DNA of 64,000 bases from Kappaphycus alvarezii (lineage: Eukaryota > Rhodophyta > Florideophyceae > Gigartinales > Solieriaceae): contig NADL03000046.1 of the NCBI GenBank assembly GCA_002205965.3, forward strand, positions 434,001-498,000. Direction: 5' to 3'. The position numbers were made by a program, and so were the translations under genes. The notes under the pieces were generated by a model that saw only the letters and a program-made list of their open reading frames with translations, was not told the origin of the DNA and did not search any database. Within the stretch, counting starts at the first letter, position 1. Each line of letters starts with the position of its first letter. Positions 11,257-22,908 of the stretch are shown here, piece after piece.

Positions 11257-11976
11257 TTAAATCTTGGGTCGCTTCACCCCGATTCTCCCTCTCGATTTCC
11301 TCTGCGAAATCAGTCCGCTCAGCGTCTGAATCTTCACCTCCGCACTCTCCCCGCTACTCTTCCTAGCCGCCGCCGCCGCCGCCGCCATCTCCGCCTTTCT
11401 CTCCTTCCGTTCCGCAACTCGGGCCCTCATCTCCTCGCCAACTTTCGGCATCTTACCTCCCTTTCCTCCAACCTGTGCACCACCCCCCGCTTCTTCCTCC
11501 CCTCCAATGCAGGCGGCACTTCCCCGGATCACATCCCACGCAATTCACCAAATGTAGCCTCAACGCCTCAACAGGGTCCGCCATAAACACCGCATGTTCC
11601 CTCACACGCCGCACCTGTTCCGTCTCTTCCGCCACAATCCGTCTCCTTCGACGATACCCCATACCCCTCTCCCGTCCCTCCCGTCCCTCCCGTCCCTCAT
11701 TTCCCCCGCCGTCAAAGTCCGGCAACGCCGCCGCCAGGTCTCCCATAATCGCCAACGCCGGCCTCAACCGGCCCCTTTTTTTCTCGGCCTCCTCTTGTAT
11801 ACGTTGTAGTTCACCTGCTACGAAACCACGCTTGGCCGCTACTCGACGTCGCGCCTCTTGACGGCGTCGACGACCACGATGCATCGGTAGAGGAGACTTG
11901 GAAATTGACGGGCTGGGTGAGATTCGCGCGGTTGGGCTTGCGCCTTTGCGCGGCGGGAGAGATTGCGTTTCGACAT
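11257..11976 (-). CDS. SLX9-like (FAM207A-type) ribosome biogenesis protein
   Basis: SLX9 is a small basic nucleolar protein that helps export and mature pre-40S ribosomes. The ATG at 11976 starts MSKRNLSRRAKAQAQP. After a frame shift the protein continues as RRRQEARRRVAAKRGF, a basic helix, then IMGDLAAALPDFD, a Gly/Glu/Arg repeat (from a CCCTCCCGT tract near 11671-11698), and VAEETEQVRRVREHAVFMAD with DPVEALRLHLVN. This order (basic helix, LxxALP segment, charged helix ending in xxPxxAIxxHL) is that of SLX9/FAM207A. A second shift leads to a C-terminal tail with Lys and Ala runs ending GRIGVKRPKI. The length of about 235 residues fits the family. UTP18, another small-subunit factor, lies 1.4 kb away. 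The assignment rests on short motifs, so it is moderate. Confidence 0.6.
11671..11698. repeat. CCCTCCCGT short tandem repeat inside the SLX9-like gene
   Basis: About three copies of a 9-base unit encode Glu-Gly-Arg repeats on the minus strand. The unit length keeps the frame. Confidence 0.8.
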
Positions 11977-12654
11977 GCGGGGATTCGAGAGGGTTGTCGA
12001 GGGCTCGGGTTGATGCCGGGTTGAGAGTTGGGGGTTTGGTGAGGATGAGCGCGGAGGGGAGGGGTGGCGGCGGCGGCGTGGCAAGATGGGTGGCGGAAGG
12101 TCCCTTTTTTTTTAATGCAAAAGTAAGAGTGTGTATTTTTGGAATTTGTCAAGTCATTTGCCGCGATCTGGTTTGGGTGCTGTGCAAAGCAGTATCCAAG
12201 TATGGTACTGCCGAATAGGGCCTTGCGTGGATATGGGGATAACTGAAAAGGGTCACTGGAATCATCTCTTCTTCCTACCAGGGATCCGGCAGGCCGTTGG
12301 CAACATGGATGGGGTTCTGAGGAGGTTGGTGGCGAGTGGCGAGTGCAACACTCATAGAACACAGAAAAGATAGCACCATGAGATTACAACGAATTTATGA
12401 CCACACATATACGGCGACGCGGTACTGAGGAGCTTGAATCTACCTCTAGTCATCTCGTTTCCACGGATAGTGCATGACGCACTGAACAAGGCATGAACAA
12501 GGCACCCTCATCGATCACACTCTGCGCACGCAGAATAAATAAGACTCCTGTACTTGAATCGCACCTCAAGCATTGGCTTTAACCAAGCCGTCGCAGCCAC
12601 CTTTACCATCTCCCCCACCATCCGCTCTTCACCACCCTCACACCCATTCCAACC
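11977..12654. promoter_or_regulatory. Upstream region between SLX9-like (-) and the GNAT-like gene (+)
   Basis: The SLX9-like side is G-rich on the plus strand (C-rich in that gene's sense). The other side turns C-rich just before 12655. Between them lies ordinary sequence with no recognised element. Confidence 0.3.
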
Positions 12655-13352
12655 ATGCCCACAGTCCCTCTCTTCCTTCCTCCATCCCCCCTCTCCCCAG
12701 CCCCGCGCCGCCCACCCTTCCAAATCACCCCCACACTGCCCCCCCCGTCCTCCATCCATGTCCACATCTCCCCTCCCCACCCTTTCCTCCATTTCCCATC
12801 TCATCTCCCAACGCGGTTACACCCTCCAAAACAACACCCGAGGACCGTTCCTCAACCTGTCCCTTCTCCACCCCCCCACCCCCGACCCCCATCGCCACTC
12901 TAACCGGTCTCCTCATCCCCACCCAACGTCTCCACATCGAAACCTTCCGCGCTTCCACCCCCCCTCCCAGACCAATCTCTTCTACATCTCCCCCGGCATG
13001 ATCCTCTTCACCGCCGCCCTAGCCTATGCCAACGACCAAACATCAAACACGTCTACGGCCTGCCATCAATGATTCCCCCCTCAACACCGCAAACTCGTCC
13101 GATACCTCAAACGTTTCGGAGGTGTCCAAGTCCGCCGCGTCACAGAATCACTCCCCAACCTACCGGCCCGCATTTTCTACGGTGGCCTTGGTACCATTAT
13201 TCGAGGCCACGTCCCTACCATGCTCGCCCGTGGTAACAACTTACTCAACGCTCCGTCAATACCGTCCAATCGCCCTCATCTTCCACTCTGTAACCCCCGT
13301 CCCCTCCCAACCATCCTACACCGTCACAACAATGTTTACCGCTTTACTTGAG
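12655..13352 (+). CDS. Conserved plastid-type protein with GNAT-like C-terminus
   Basis: The Pro/Ser-rich N-terminal part may be a transit peptide; the start is uncertain, with ATGs at 12655 and about 12757. Conserved pieces follow: TGLLIPTQRLHIETFRAS, LFYISPGMILFTAALAYAND, NIKHVYGL, then KLVRYLKRFGGVQVRRV and ARIFYGGLGTIIRGHV. The order of a hydrophobic helix, an HAKLVRYYxRLGF-type segment and a WGGxGT segment is that of an uncharacterised chloroplast protein family of plants and algae with an acetyltransferase-like fold. No enzyme activity can be claimed. Three or more frame shifts occur (near 12860, 13038 and 13070). Codons end strongly in C. The gene ends about 12 bases from the end of UTP18 on the other strand. 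Confidence 0.52.
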
Positions 13353-13363
13353 TCCAATTTTCA

Positions 13364-14888
13364 TCACGACGTCGCATACGAGCTCAATCGTAGCAACCGA
13401 ACGTCACCCTTATCATTACCTACCGCAAAGTAGCCCCCGTTCGGACTAAACCTCACGCAACACGCCCTGCGCACATTGAATCTTTTCGACGGCCAGTTAC
13501 TATATACCGTCATACTCGGTGTATGTGCATACGCACCGCATTTTTCTTGTCATGGCTGCTGAAAGCCAGTAACTTTCCATCATGGTTAAACCTCACCTCA
13601 TCGATCTGAGTCGTCAAATTCAAAAAGCTCTTCTCCGGTTTCTCCGTCCGTATCCCGCCCATAAACTCCCTGCACCCCCTCCCTTCATTTCCCTCCCATA
13701 CACATTACCACTCCTGAATCACTTCCCAGCGCATAATGCGTCCCACTCGCCCCCATGCATGTCGTATGAATCGCACCCTCGTCCCTATGCTGATCCACGC
13801 ATCTCATCCGTCTCAGATCCCACAAGTACACCACCCCATCAACCGACGCTCCGTACAAATGATTCTCGTTACCGCCCTCCCCGGGAAACGCTACAGCCGC
13901 CAATCGTCCATTCAGTCGCACCTGTCCAATCTCCCTTTTCGTGTCGTTCCCCACTACCAAAACCCTCCCCTGCTGTCCCAAAAACGCCAGTTTCCGTCCA
14001 TCCCCAGACACCTCGAATCGTTCCCATGATTTTTCCACCTCTCCCTCCAACGTATGTATTTTCGTAACGGCCCCCGAATTCATATCCAATTGCTGCAAGA
14101 ACCGTCGCCGCCCGCCATCACCACCTGCGTCCCATCACCAGTAAACTTGGCTGTATGAATCGGAAAGCCCTTAAATGCACCCCTTGTATCTTTGCATTCC
14201 GTTCTCCGTCCACCTGAAAAATTCGCAAGTCTTATCCAACCCAGCTGTCAACAACAGACGGCCACTCGGATGAAACTCTACACACCTTGCCTCGCTCTGG
14301 TTGGGATCCTCCTCATTTGCATTCAACACGGGGCGAATTCCCAGCACGCCAGCTTGCAACGGCTCCAGCTCACGCGCTCAAACGCCCCATTAATATTCCG
14401 TTGTCGATTCACCATCTTCCGCGTCGTCTGCAACAAGTTTCGCACGCTGCATTCCTACCCTCCCTATCCGGGTCCTCCTCCTCCGTCTCCTCACCACTAG
14501 ACCCGTGACTATCACTATCATCACCACTCTGCTTCAACTTTTTCTCCGACGGCACTGTGCCCACAGACCAGGCCCTCTGTTCATAGCCTTTTGTTTCTTA
14601 GCATACATTTCGCGAACGCGTTGCGAATACTCCCCCCCTGTCACATGTGTTTCACCCATTTTGACGCAGTTTGCGCCGCCGCTTCAGTGTCCGGATGTCT
14701 ACTGCATGATGCAAATCATCTTCATCTACCCAGGCTGCCTTGCGTGTGGCGGTGGTTGTGCCGCGGAAAGGGTGGATGCTTCATGCATGGGGAGAGAAGC
14801 AATGCGTACATGGCGGGATCAATTTGATCGGTCTCCTCGGCTCGAGGTCTGCACCTTCGCGGTCTTCGATGAATAAGGGCCGCTCCAT
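13364..14888 (-). CDS. UTP18: UTP18, U3 snoRNP / small-subunit processome WD40 protein
   Basis: UTP18 is a WD40 protein of the nucleolar SSU processome, needed for early 18S rRNA cleavage, and it recruits the exosome helicase Mtr4 through its N-terminal region. The ATG at 14888 gives MERPLFIEDREGADLEP. Further on come AAWVDEDD, GGEYSQRVREMYAKKQKA, CVEFHPSGRLLLTAGLDKT, FEVSGDGRKLAFLGQQGRVL, KREIGQVRLNGRLAAVAF, LYGASVDGVVYLWDLRRMRC, ALGSDSGVV, KSFLNLTTQIDEVRFNHDGK, and CVRFSPNGGYFAVGNDKGDV before a stop at 13364. These match the family along its whole length (about 500 residues). Frame shifts are needed at least five times. A CTTTCAG stretch just before the ATG could be a splice acceptor or simply leader. 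It is convergent with the GNAT-like gene. Confidence 0.9.
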
Positions 14889-16683
14889 CCTGAAAGTAGA
14901 GAAATAAAGGCGGTGGCAATGGCCGCGGGTGGATTAAGGAGAGTTCGGAGTGGATGCAGAGTTGGTTAGGAGCGTCGGCGAAGGTCATCTACAGTACTGT
15001 AGTTAATATGTCCGTCGAGTTCATTGATCCATTTCATGCAATAGAGTGCGCCTTACAGTGGTTATTACAGCCTGCAAAACATACCTCGTCACAGTATTTT
15101 CCAACCAGAGCAGCACTTGAAACAATTGCAGTTCATAGAGTAGTACCAGAGGGAGAACCGTAATGTGTTCGGAACTGAACCATGGGAAGAGGGTCACACT
15201 AGACTAAACATCATCTGCAGGCGACGGCTGAACTATGGATCCACTCCGACCACAACAAAGGGGTAACCAGAAGAAAATTCCACCATCTGGATACGACATC
15301 TCTAGACAGCTGGAAAAACTTGTACTGTAAGCATGACCGCTACAGACGACGACAAACCCAACGAAGAAAACTGGACGAACGAACTTGGCGACGGACTCAA
15401 AGGGCTGCACAGTCCATGTTCCTCGAAGACTGTAACGAATACAGAGGTTGAAAAGCGAGAAAATAGCAAACTTTGTAAACCGTGCGCGGTGGAAGAGCCG
15501 TCCCTACACGCCGTTCCCAGGTCGTTCCACATGCGCGGAGAGCTCGGGACGACAGTCCACTCGAAATAGCCATCGACAACACGGTGCAGCGAGAGATCTC
15601 GAGTCAGGTTTGTGCCACCGCAAGGACATGCAACGAACATCGGTCCGGCGCCCGCCGCGGGGCAAAGCGGGCGCCGAGAAGAGCGAAAACAAGTTTTTTT
15701 GAACTAAAGGGAGGGTACAAAGCGATACAGATATTGTACTGTACTTCAAAACGGAGTCGCTGAAGCGGCAAGCACTTTGCGTGCAATAGGAATCGGTAGA
15801 ACACGGTCCAGGTAGTTAAAGAGGGTCTCTATGAAACGCACGTGAGGTTGCCGTTATTTGCGCCGAGAGGAACGCTTTGATTTTGAGACCTCCTGTGGCA
15901 ATTGAGAGGGGGGTGCCAGAGAGAGGAGCGTATTTCTCCATGATATGGAAGGGCAGTACGCGTGGGTTTGTCGGATCACTGACGCCGTAAAGTTGAGATT
16001 CTTGTTCGAAAAGCGTGCCAAACGCTCATAACAGAGCAGCTCAACATTCCCCTCTTTTTCTTGTCATCCCTCGCCCCGCTACATTCCTTGCACATCGCCC
16101 CGGTGCCTCCATGGCGTCCCTTTCTCTGCCCAACTTAACTCTCACAGTGCAAGCTCTTCCATTTGCACTTATATCCTACTTGCAGCTCGAGCCTCATCAA
16201 GCGCTTTTGACCTCACCGACGCTGAAAAGCTTCTTCATTATGCGCGCAAAGTCTGCTAGATCCTAAGTCTCTCCGACTTTGAAGACTTTCCGCAAGTTGG
16301 ACGAATTTCCCTCTCCTGTTTTATACACTAGCCGCCCGCTTCTTACGCACAACGACGGTTCTGAATGAGCACGCTCCTTCGTACTGCCATGGAAGCCCCG
16401 GCTACTATTCACCTTCCTATCCGCGAGAAATGTCCTTTCAGCCAGGGCGTCCCACACGCACTTTGATGGAACTAGACACAAAAAGTTGTAGGGATATTGC
16501 CCGCGAAGAATATAGCAGCTGAACGCTCCCCATGCCGCACCCAGCACTATCACTAAAACAAATGTTCTAGGCTGTAGTCTTGCCTTGTTACAAATGGCAT
16601 AATAGAGTTAAAGGATTGTACACTAGACCCGTGCCTTCTTACAACTGCTCGCTAGTCCTCTATGCGAAGGCGATCCCTAATCC
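14889..16683. other. Intergenic between UTP18 and symplekin, with weak ORFs
   Basis: The best candidate is a plus frame from the ATG at 15333 (MTATDDDKPNEENWTNELGD...) of 78 codons, hydrophilic and without relatives I know. The minus strand is open across the same span, so neither is convincing. A frame at 16015-16266 is of the same quality. Palindromic CTACAGTACTGTAG lies near 14989-15002, and a TGTACTGTAC unit near 15735. Confidence 0.35.
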
Positions 16684-19600
16684 TCAGGGGTTTACGAAAC
16701 AACAGATGTACAAGATAGACTCCCGCCACATGCATAATACGCGCATGTCAGCCATAGCGAACAACCAGTCCTCGCTTATGACACGACTCTTACGACTCTC
16801 TTGATACACTTGCACGCGACGGCCATTTCGCGTTTCATCATGCAACACTTCAAGAGGCTTGTCAGGATGTTCGCTGAGAGCAGCTTGAATTACTCTCTTG
16901 TGCTGTACCTTGATCTTCACTTTCCTGAGATTCTTCGGGTTAGCAATCAGTTCTCTGAAAACAGTTCTCAGCGCTTCCTGCCTCTCAAGTGCATCCGCTA
17001 GCTGCGAGACAGGCAGGCTCAAAAGAATCTTTAGTGATTTCTCTTTAACTTCAGCGCAGTATCGAAGATACCCTTCCCATACCAGCTCATTCTTCCATAC
17101 TTGCTTCTCATTCAACTGGATCATCACAGTGCCAGTTAAATATTTTTCCATCTCTGGAAAAAAGATGCGCGCCAGGTGTACCGTGCGCATAAACAAGTCT
17201 GGCACTACGGTCTTCTCGATCAATTGCTGCAAAGCTTGAGCAATAGCTTCTTGCTTGTATACAGACTTGAGTTCAAAGCAAGCTCGAATTGCATTACTTA
17301 CTGCCGCAGTCGGCTCAATGTTGTGCAATTCGATCAGCAGTTCAGCTGCAGACAGTGCTGGGGATCGATTACTCATAATTGACCCAATGATTTCCTTGAA
17401 ACTGACCGTCTTCGCGCCGTCCTCTTGCGCGCTCCTTCTTTCCAGAAACTGTTTTCTCTGTGCTCGAAGGTGCCTGGGTCACAAGTGGCTTCAGATACCG
17501 CAACAGATCTTCTTTCTGAAGTCCAGGCAAAACAGCGATGATAAAGCCAATATTTCCACTGCATTCATAACGATCCTGTGCTGCTTGAACAACATCATTC
17601 GATGGCTTTCCATGCTTTTTCACAACGGCTCTCAGCATTTCGAGTGCCATTTCCTCAAGCCCATCTGTCAATTTCGTGAGTGACTCCCCAACAGATCGTG
17701 TGTCGAGAAGTTTTGCACCGATGAGCTTAACAAGTGGTGGTGTTGCCATGCCCAAGTGAACGGCAAGTTCTCTAGCGCGCGAGAGCAAAACCCCTTTCGC
17801 CCTCCGCGGTGCATTCAAGTACTGAGCTGCAAGTTTTGACAGAAGCTCGGGCTTTTGTCCACAAAGCGCTGTTAGAAGTGTTGAGTCACGCTCTAATCGA
17901 CTCAAGTCATTCTCCTCAGGATGTCAGAAAAACTCTGTGCGGTATTACGTAGGCTTCCTCTGCATGCTTCTCAATCGCATTTGGTAATTCACCAACGCTC
18001 TCAGTGAATATCGTGTTTGCCACAAGCCGTATGGCAGGACCTTTTAAGGCTTCATCGTCACTGCGGCAAAATTTAAGCAGCATTGAGAGAGCAGTCCATC
18101 GATCAATACCGGGACGCTTCAGAACGACCTCTCGCAATATATACAGTCCAGTTTCATCCTGGAAGGATCTGCGCACGTCTCTCTAATGGTTTCCCATGTA
18201 TCAGTTGGAATGACGGGTGCATCGACAAGAAACATAGAGTGCAGGTCATCTGCTTCCGGATATTTCTGGAAGATAAGTTTAAGAATTCGTCCAAAAATTC
18301 TGTCGTACGCCGTATTTTGAACGAATGGTTCATGCTCGTCCGCTTCCTCTTCCTCCATCTCCACATCCTCCTGTTTCTTTTGACAGTGACCGCTAGTTTC
18401 CTTGACTTCCTCAGGACTAGAAACGACTGCATCCGGAGGCTCCCCGCGAGGTCTGGTTCATTTCCCGCAAATTCTTCATTTGTTGTTACTCAGATTTTTC
18501 ATCCTTTGCAGTTGAGATCTGCATTTGCTCTTTAGAACCGTTCAATACCTGCTCTGAAGTGCCCATTTCATCAGGTGGTTCTAGTTTCTTAGTCTTTGCG
18601 GTCTCTTCTGGAGCAACCGTGCTTTGCTGGAGCTCAGATTCTGACTTTGCGGGTATGGTCAAGTTTCCGTCAACAGGCTGTGCATCTTGGACATCTAGCT
18701 TCACCTTCTTGTCTGCGAAATTTCCTGCATGTTCATGACCATTTGCTGCTGTCGAAGGAGAGAGTGCCCGTAACTCCCCTTCACACAGTAGTGAGAAGCC
18801 ATGCCTGTGCAATGGAAATGTTCTGCACGAAATCGCCGGCGATGAACCCGCAGGCTTCCTCACAAAAATTCGAGAAAATTTCGCCCTCTGTTATGGCGAA
18901 TTTAGCCAACAGACGGGCTAACAGTTGGATTCTGAGGGGCCCGGTGCCGCTGGATACTGCTCGTTTCTCCATGCGCAGTATTCTTCGACCACAGAAGACG
19001 ATCAACTTCTGCCTGGCTGTTGTAGAAAGCCTAGCAGGGACAACCGGTGGCGCTATCTTTCGCACCACGGCCACTTTCTTCACTGGGGCTGCAGATACTT
19101 CGGAAACCGGACGAGTCGAATCTTTAGCTGCAAAGCGGGATGATCTAGGCTTCTTCACGGCTGGCTCCTGTGCCACGCTTTGGCTCGACGTAGGGGGTCT
19201 TTTGCTCGCTCGTCGCGCGCCTGGGATCGTCTCGGCGGGTGGGATATTGAGGAGAAGTCTAGTCATAATAAAATTTACCACTTCCTGGGGTGGCATACTC
19301 TGAAATGATGGTTTGAGACAGTGAAAGAGCCTCTTTCGGCGGGAGCCTGGGCCAAGGCAGCGACGGTTCGTGCGTTCGCGGACGTTTCTGTGATGGCGGA
19401 AATTGCAACGTGTGCGGAACCCGGTGCACTTCCGTCTTCGCAGCGGTGATATAGCAGCATTCTGAGCGCGCTCTCTCTCAAGAGCCTTAGCTCTTTCTTT
19501 GCGCCTCGCCTCCTCTGCTTTCTCATAAATTGCAAGATCATTCATGGCTTGGGCAATGTCCGCCCCCACCCTGCCGCTTCTTAAGTGTGGATAAGGGCGC

Positions 19601-20708
19601 AGCGCAAACATGTTAAAGCGCAAAACTGAGATGATGCTTAGCTTCTGACCATCTGTTAGATTGTGAAAGGCATTGTTGCCAATATTCCCTGCGTTCCTTG
19701 CACCCACAAGTGCCGCGACGGCACTCAGAAATGGGGAAGGGTAAACTCTATAATTTTGCGCCGTCTTCGCACAAGGTTGCCAAGCACTGAAACGGCAGTC
19801 ATGAAAGACGCAGGCGGAAGTCCTCGCACGGTTTCCCCTCCTGCTGGTTTCACAGTGAGTACCTTGCCTTCAATACTATCAAGCATAAACTGGCCTATCG
19901 ATTTGACGCACCGAATACCTTCTTCCTCCAATGCCCGGGGATCCAGAAGAGGACACTGTGAACCCTTCTTAAGCAAGAAATCGAGAGTGAAATGATCTGG
20001 GGACCCGGCACTGCCTGAGAAACTCAACGCCAGAACCACTGTTTCGGCAAATTTGATTGCAGCTTTTCTCAAACCTTCATCCTGAGCATGAATGTAGCTG
20101 ACAGCCTTTTGCTGCATTTGTAACCACAGAGAGAGGGCGGCTTCCTTAAATAGACCACCTCCCTCCCCCACCCCTCTCGACACAACGAACCCAAGCAACT
20201 TTCGAAACAATGTTGTCAACGCTCGAACACCGCGGGTGGCAACAATCATATGATCGTCGTGCAAAGCCCTGATCAGAAACGACGTGGCTGCCGGAGCGAA
20301 GGAACTCATATCACGGAGACAGTTATCCTCACAAGCCTGCAGAAGAACAGTGCGAACTTGATACGAGGAATCCGCAGCGGCTGCAGAACAGATACCGGAG
20401 AACAGTGGAATTAGATGCGAAGTAGATGCTCGTGCTCTTCGTGCGTCAAGCAGAGAAGAGCGAGCTGCGTCCAACGCCTCGAAACGGGCAATGTCGGTAG
20501 TACTGTCTCGGTAATCATTGAGATAAGCATGTGCGCGCTGTAGAGCGATGTCGCCGAAGACATGGCTGCAGGTTATGGTGCGGCAGGCGGCGGGGAAGAG
20601 GCGAACAGCTAGCAATCTTGCCGACGGCGCTAGCATGCGTTTTCGATGGTCGCCGCGCAATGGTTTCATGCAGCCTAAGAAGTTAATACTGTACGTAACA
20701 ATTTCCAT
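16684..20708 (-). CDS. SYMPK: Symplekin / Pta1 mRNA 3'-end processing scaffold
   Basis: Symplekin holds together the cleavage and polyadenylation machinery and histone pre-mRNA processing factors in the nucleus. The N-terminal part (20708-19725, from the ATG at 20708 or, more likely, 20671) is a HEAT-like helical domain with LQRAHAYLNDYRDSTTDIAR and YQVRTVLLQACEDNCLRD. The middle (19707-18486) has a long charged helix and a polar linker. The C-terminal half has DRIFGRILKLIFQKYPEADD, ETGLYILREVVLKRPGIDRW, then VPDLFMRTVHLARIFFPEME and EKQVWKNELVWEGYLRYCAE, the conserved symplekin C-terminal domain. The span of about 1340 codons fits the family (about 1100-1300). Six or more frame shifts are needed (near 19715, 18820, 18430, 18170, 17910 and 17370), and no intron is evident. 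The last 20-odd residues before 16684 may not be genuine. Confidence 0.9.
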
Positions 20709-20830
20709 CTCGACTTTTTCTGTAATGTGCTTCGGTAAATTACAGTTACTCTTTATTTTGGTTTTTGTAATAATTTACGGTTCTTGAGAAATTTTTTTTG
20801 AAACTTTGTCCGTTTAGCAGAACCCGAGGT

Positions 20831-20859
20831 CCTGTACTGTACGGTATACTGTACAGTAG
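20831..20859. repeat. Pentamer cluster with inverted arms
   Basis: TGTACTGTACGGTATACTGTACAG reads nearly the same on both strands. Confidence 0.75.
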
Positions 20860-20920
20860 TGCGGACTCGTCGACAAACAATAAAGCGTCATTCTTCCTTC
20901 TTCCTCCTAGGAGAATGAGG

Positions 20921-20987
20921 TGTACAGTACTGTATAAACCTCCGTACAAATACTGTGTACTGTCAGTACAGTACTGTACTGTACAGT
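20921..20987. repeat. Pentamer cluster, GTACA and TGTAC units
   Basis: Units of both orientations (TGTACAGTACTGTA, then CAGTACAGTACTGTACTGTAC) repeat over about 65 bases. Confidence 0.8.
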
Positions 20988-21794
20988 TCGTGTATCTGTA
21001 GATACTGAACGCATTAAACTTCTTCCATCTACTGTGCAGTACAATGGTGAGTGATCGAAAATTGCAGCCTACAAGGGGAATGTTGGGTGATTTAATATTT
21101 GAAAGATATGGTCGGTTGCCTAAAAAGGCAATTGTTGGCAAAAGATTAGATCAGCTCTTTGAGACCTCAAGTACGTGTAGACAATCAAGTTACTGCAATT
21201 GCTAGTTGCTAATTGCGATACTGGGTTAGAAATCCCACTATGAGAGAGTTTAAGCAAAGCCAAATTTCGTTAAGATATGAACTTTTGTTTTTTATCGCTG
21301 TAATATGTATGTGCAACACTGTGAAGTCGCTACAAAATTAGTTTTGAATACTTAAGATATGGTACAGTTGTGGTTGATAATTGACAACTTACCATATTTT
21401 AACGAAATTTGCCAGCCATACGGTATGTGGTAACTTCGACTTAAGTAACGAAATGAATTTGAATATTACATTTTATCGTAAAGTGGCTTCGACAGTTAGG
21501 CGAAATATGATCAACGAAACGAAATTGGCGCACGTTATGACCGGGCTTTTGTCTACGTATGTGAGACTGCAACTGCAATCGGTACGTTCTGTACGCTGAA
21601 CGCGGGGACTTCAATGAGCTCGAAAATTGGCGCGTATGCGCGTATGGTGCACAGTACGGTACACTGTTTCAAGGGAAAATTTACATAAGTGCTTCCTTTT
21701 TTGCTGTGCGCAGTTATCCTACAAATAGGTTTCCGATTGCGTTTAGAAAGCCCTTTAACTCGTTGAAAAGTCAGCCTGACCTCACTTCGCAGCC

Positions 21795-21989
21795 ATGGCG
21801 GAATTTCGGGAGTCCCCTCGAGAAAGATCTCATGAGTTGGCAGCTGATTCAGTGGCTCATTTACGCAGCCCCACAGCGCCGGGCGCCACCGATGCAGCAC
21901 TCTCTGGCGGCCAACCAGGTGGATTCAGCCCGGAAACTGCCCATGTCAGGCTTATGTTACCCCACCCGACAATGGCACCAGCTTGGTAA
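21795..21989 (+). CDS. Short GC-rich ORF at the edge of the AT-rich block
   Basis: The ATG at 21795 is in a strong start context (GCCATGG) and opens 64 codons, MAEFRESPRERSHELAADS..., rich in Ala, Pro and Ser. The frame stops in TAATTA, and GGTAAT at the stop could instead be a 5' splice site, which would make this a first exon. Base composition is clearly richer in GC than what follows. No known domain. A second plus frame (21706-22200) and a minus frame overlap it, so coding status is uncertain. Confidence 0.3.
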   Translation: MAEFRESPRERSHELAADSVAHLRSPTAPGATDAALSGGQPGGFSPETAHVRLMLPHPTMAPAW

Positions 21990-22908
21990 TTATTTCGGTT
22001 CTGGTGAATCTGTATTTAGAAAAAAACGTTCTGTCATCCTCTTCCAGCGCGAATTGGGTATTCGCCCAGCATCAGGGCAAAGGTTATGTCGGAGTATACT
22101 GCAGCAGTGCAAATATGACCTTTTGAAAAGTTATCCACATTTAAAATTTGCGAAACGTCTAAAATGTAACCAAATCTCCAAATATTTCTCCAAAGGCTAA
22201 CCCATACTAATCCATAACAACCTAATCAAGTAAACTCCCACACACACTATTTCCGTGAACCCCACAAACCATACTTTCGGTGCTTACTGCACGGACTGGT
22301 AGTACGTTCAACCCTTTTGACTTGCATTAACCCTTTTTTACCTGCGAAATCGAGAAAACGACCTCATATAACCTAATTTAACCCCATTCTAACCCCATTT
22401 TCTACTGACGCTGAATTAAAGCTCTCGTTTTTCGTTGGTGAGCAAGGAAACTACACGCTCTTGAAAACTTCCATGCAATTCCTAACTTCAGCATCATCAC
22501 AAACAGTACTCTTATTAATACAGAACATTCAAGAGCAAAAAGGAATTTCAGCTCTTGGTCATTGATGTAACGACACTACCGGTGAGTATCCATTGAAGTA
22601 TTGCAGAATACTGCTGAATACTACATGGAAGTAACGCAGACAGTGTGGCAATTACTTGTCAAGTGTACTGTGTGTCTACCTCGTGTGTCTTTACACATTA
22701 GGTCTCTCTCTCAAGGATTCAATGAACACGCAATGACTTGCTAAATGAAAAAAGATTTTAAAACACAGGCTCGTATTCTGTGTCATTTGCTGCCACCCTT
22801 ATTTAATCTAATTATTTATTCAATTTGTATAGAATCAAGTAACTGATAAAACATCCGCCAAACATTGGAAGCAACATCAATAAAGTTTATTTGAATAATT
22901 ACTCGGAT
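21990..22908. other. AT-rich intergenic
   Basis: Short runs resembling AACCCC or TAACCTAA occur near 22195-22400, but there is no regular array and no gene. Confidence 0.4.

Larger units (their letters stand above)
20709..21794. other. Intergenic with pentamers, upstream of symplekin
   Basis: Pentamer clusters lie at 20831-20859 and 20921-20987. Beyond about 21100 the sequence becomes AT-rich. No gene is supported. Confidence 0.4.

Noticed and set aside
15302-15640. Minus ORF MFVACPCGGTN... opposite the plus ORF at 15333
   Set aside because: Both strands are open over the same bases and neither has supporting motifs; kept only as part of the intergenic note.
19275-19541. Basic ORF inside symplekin
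   Set aside because: It is an alternative frame of the symplekin charged helix and gains nothing as a separate gene.
22195-22400. Interstitial telomere-like repeat
   Set aside because: AACCCC and TAACCTAA-like words are irregular and do not form a tandem array.
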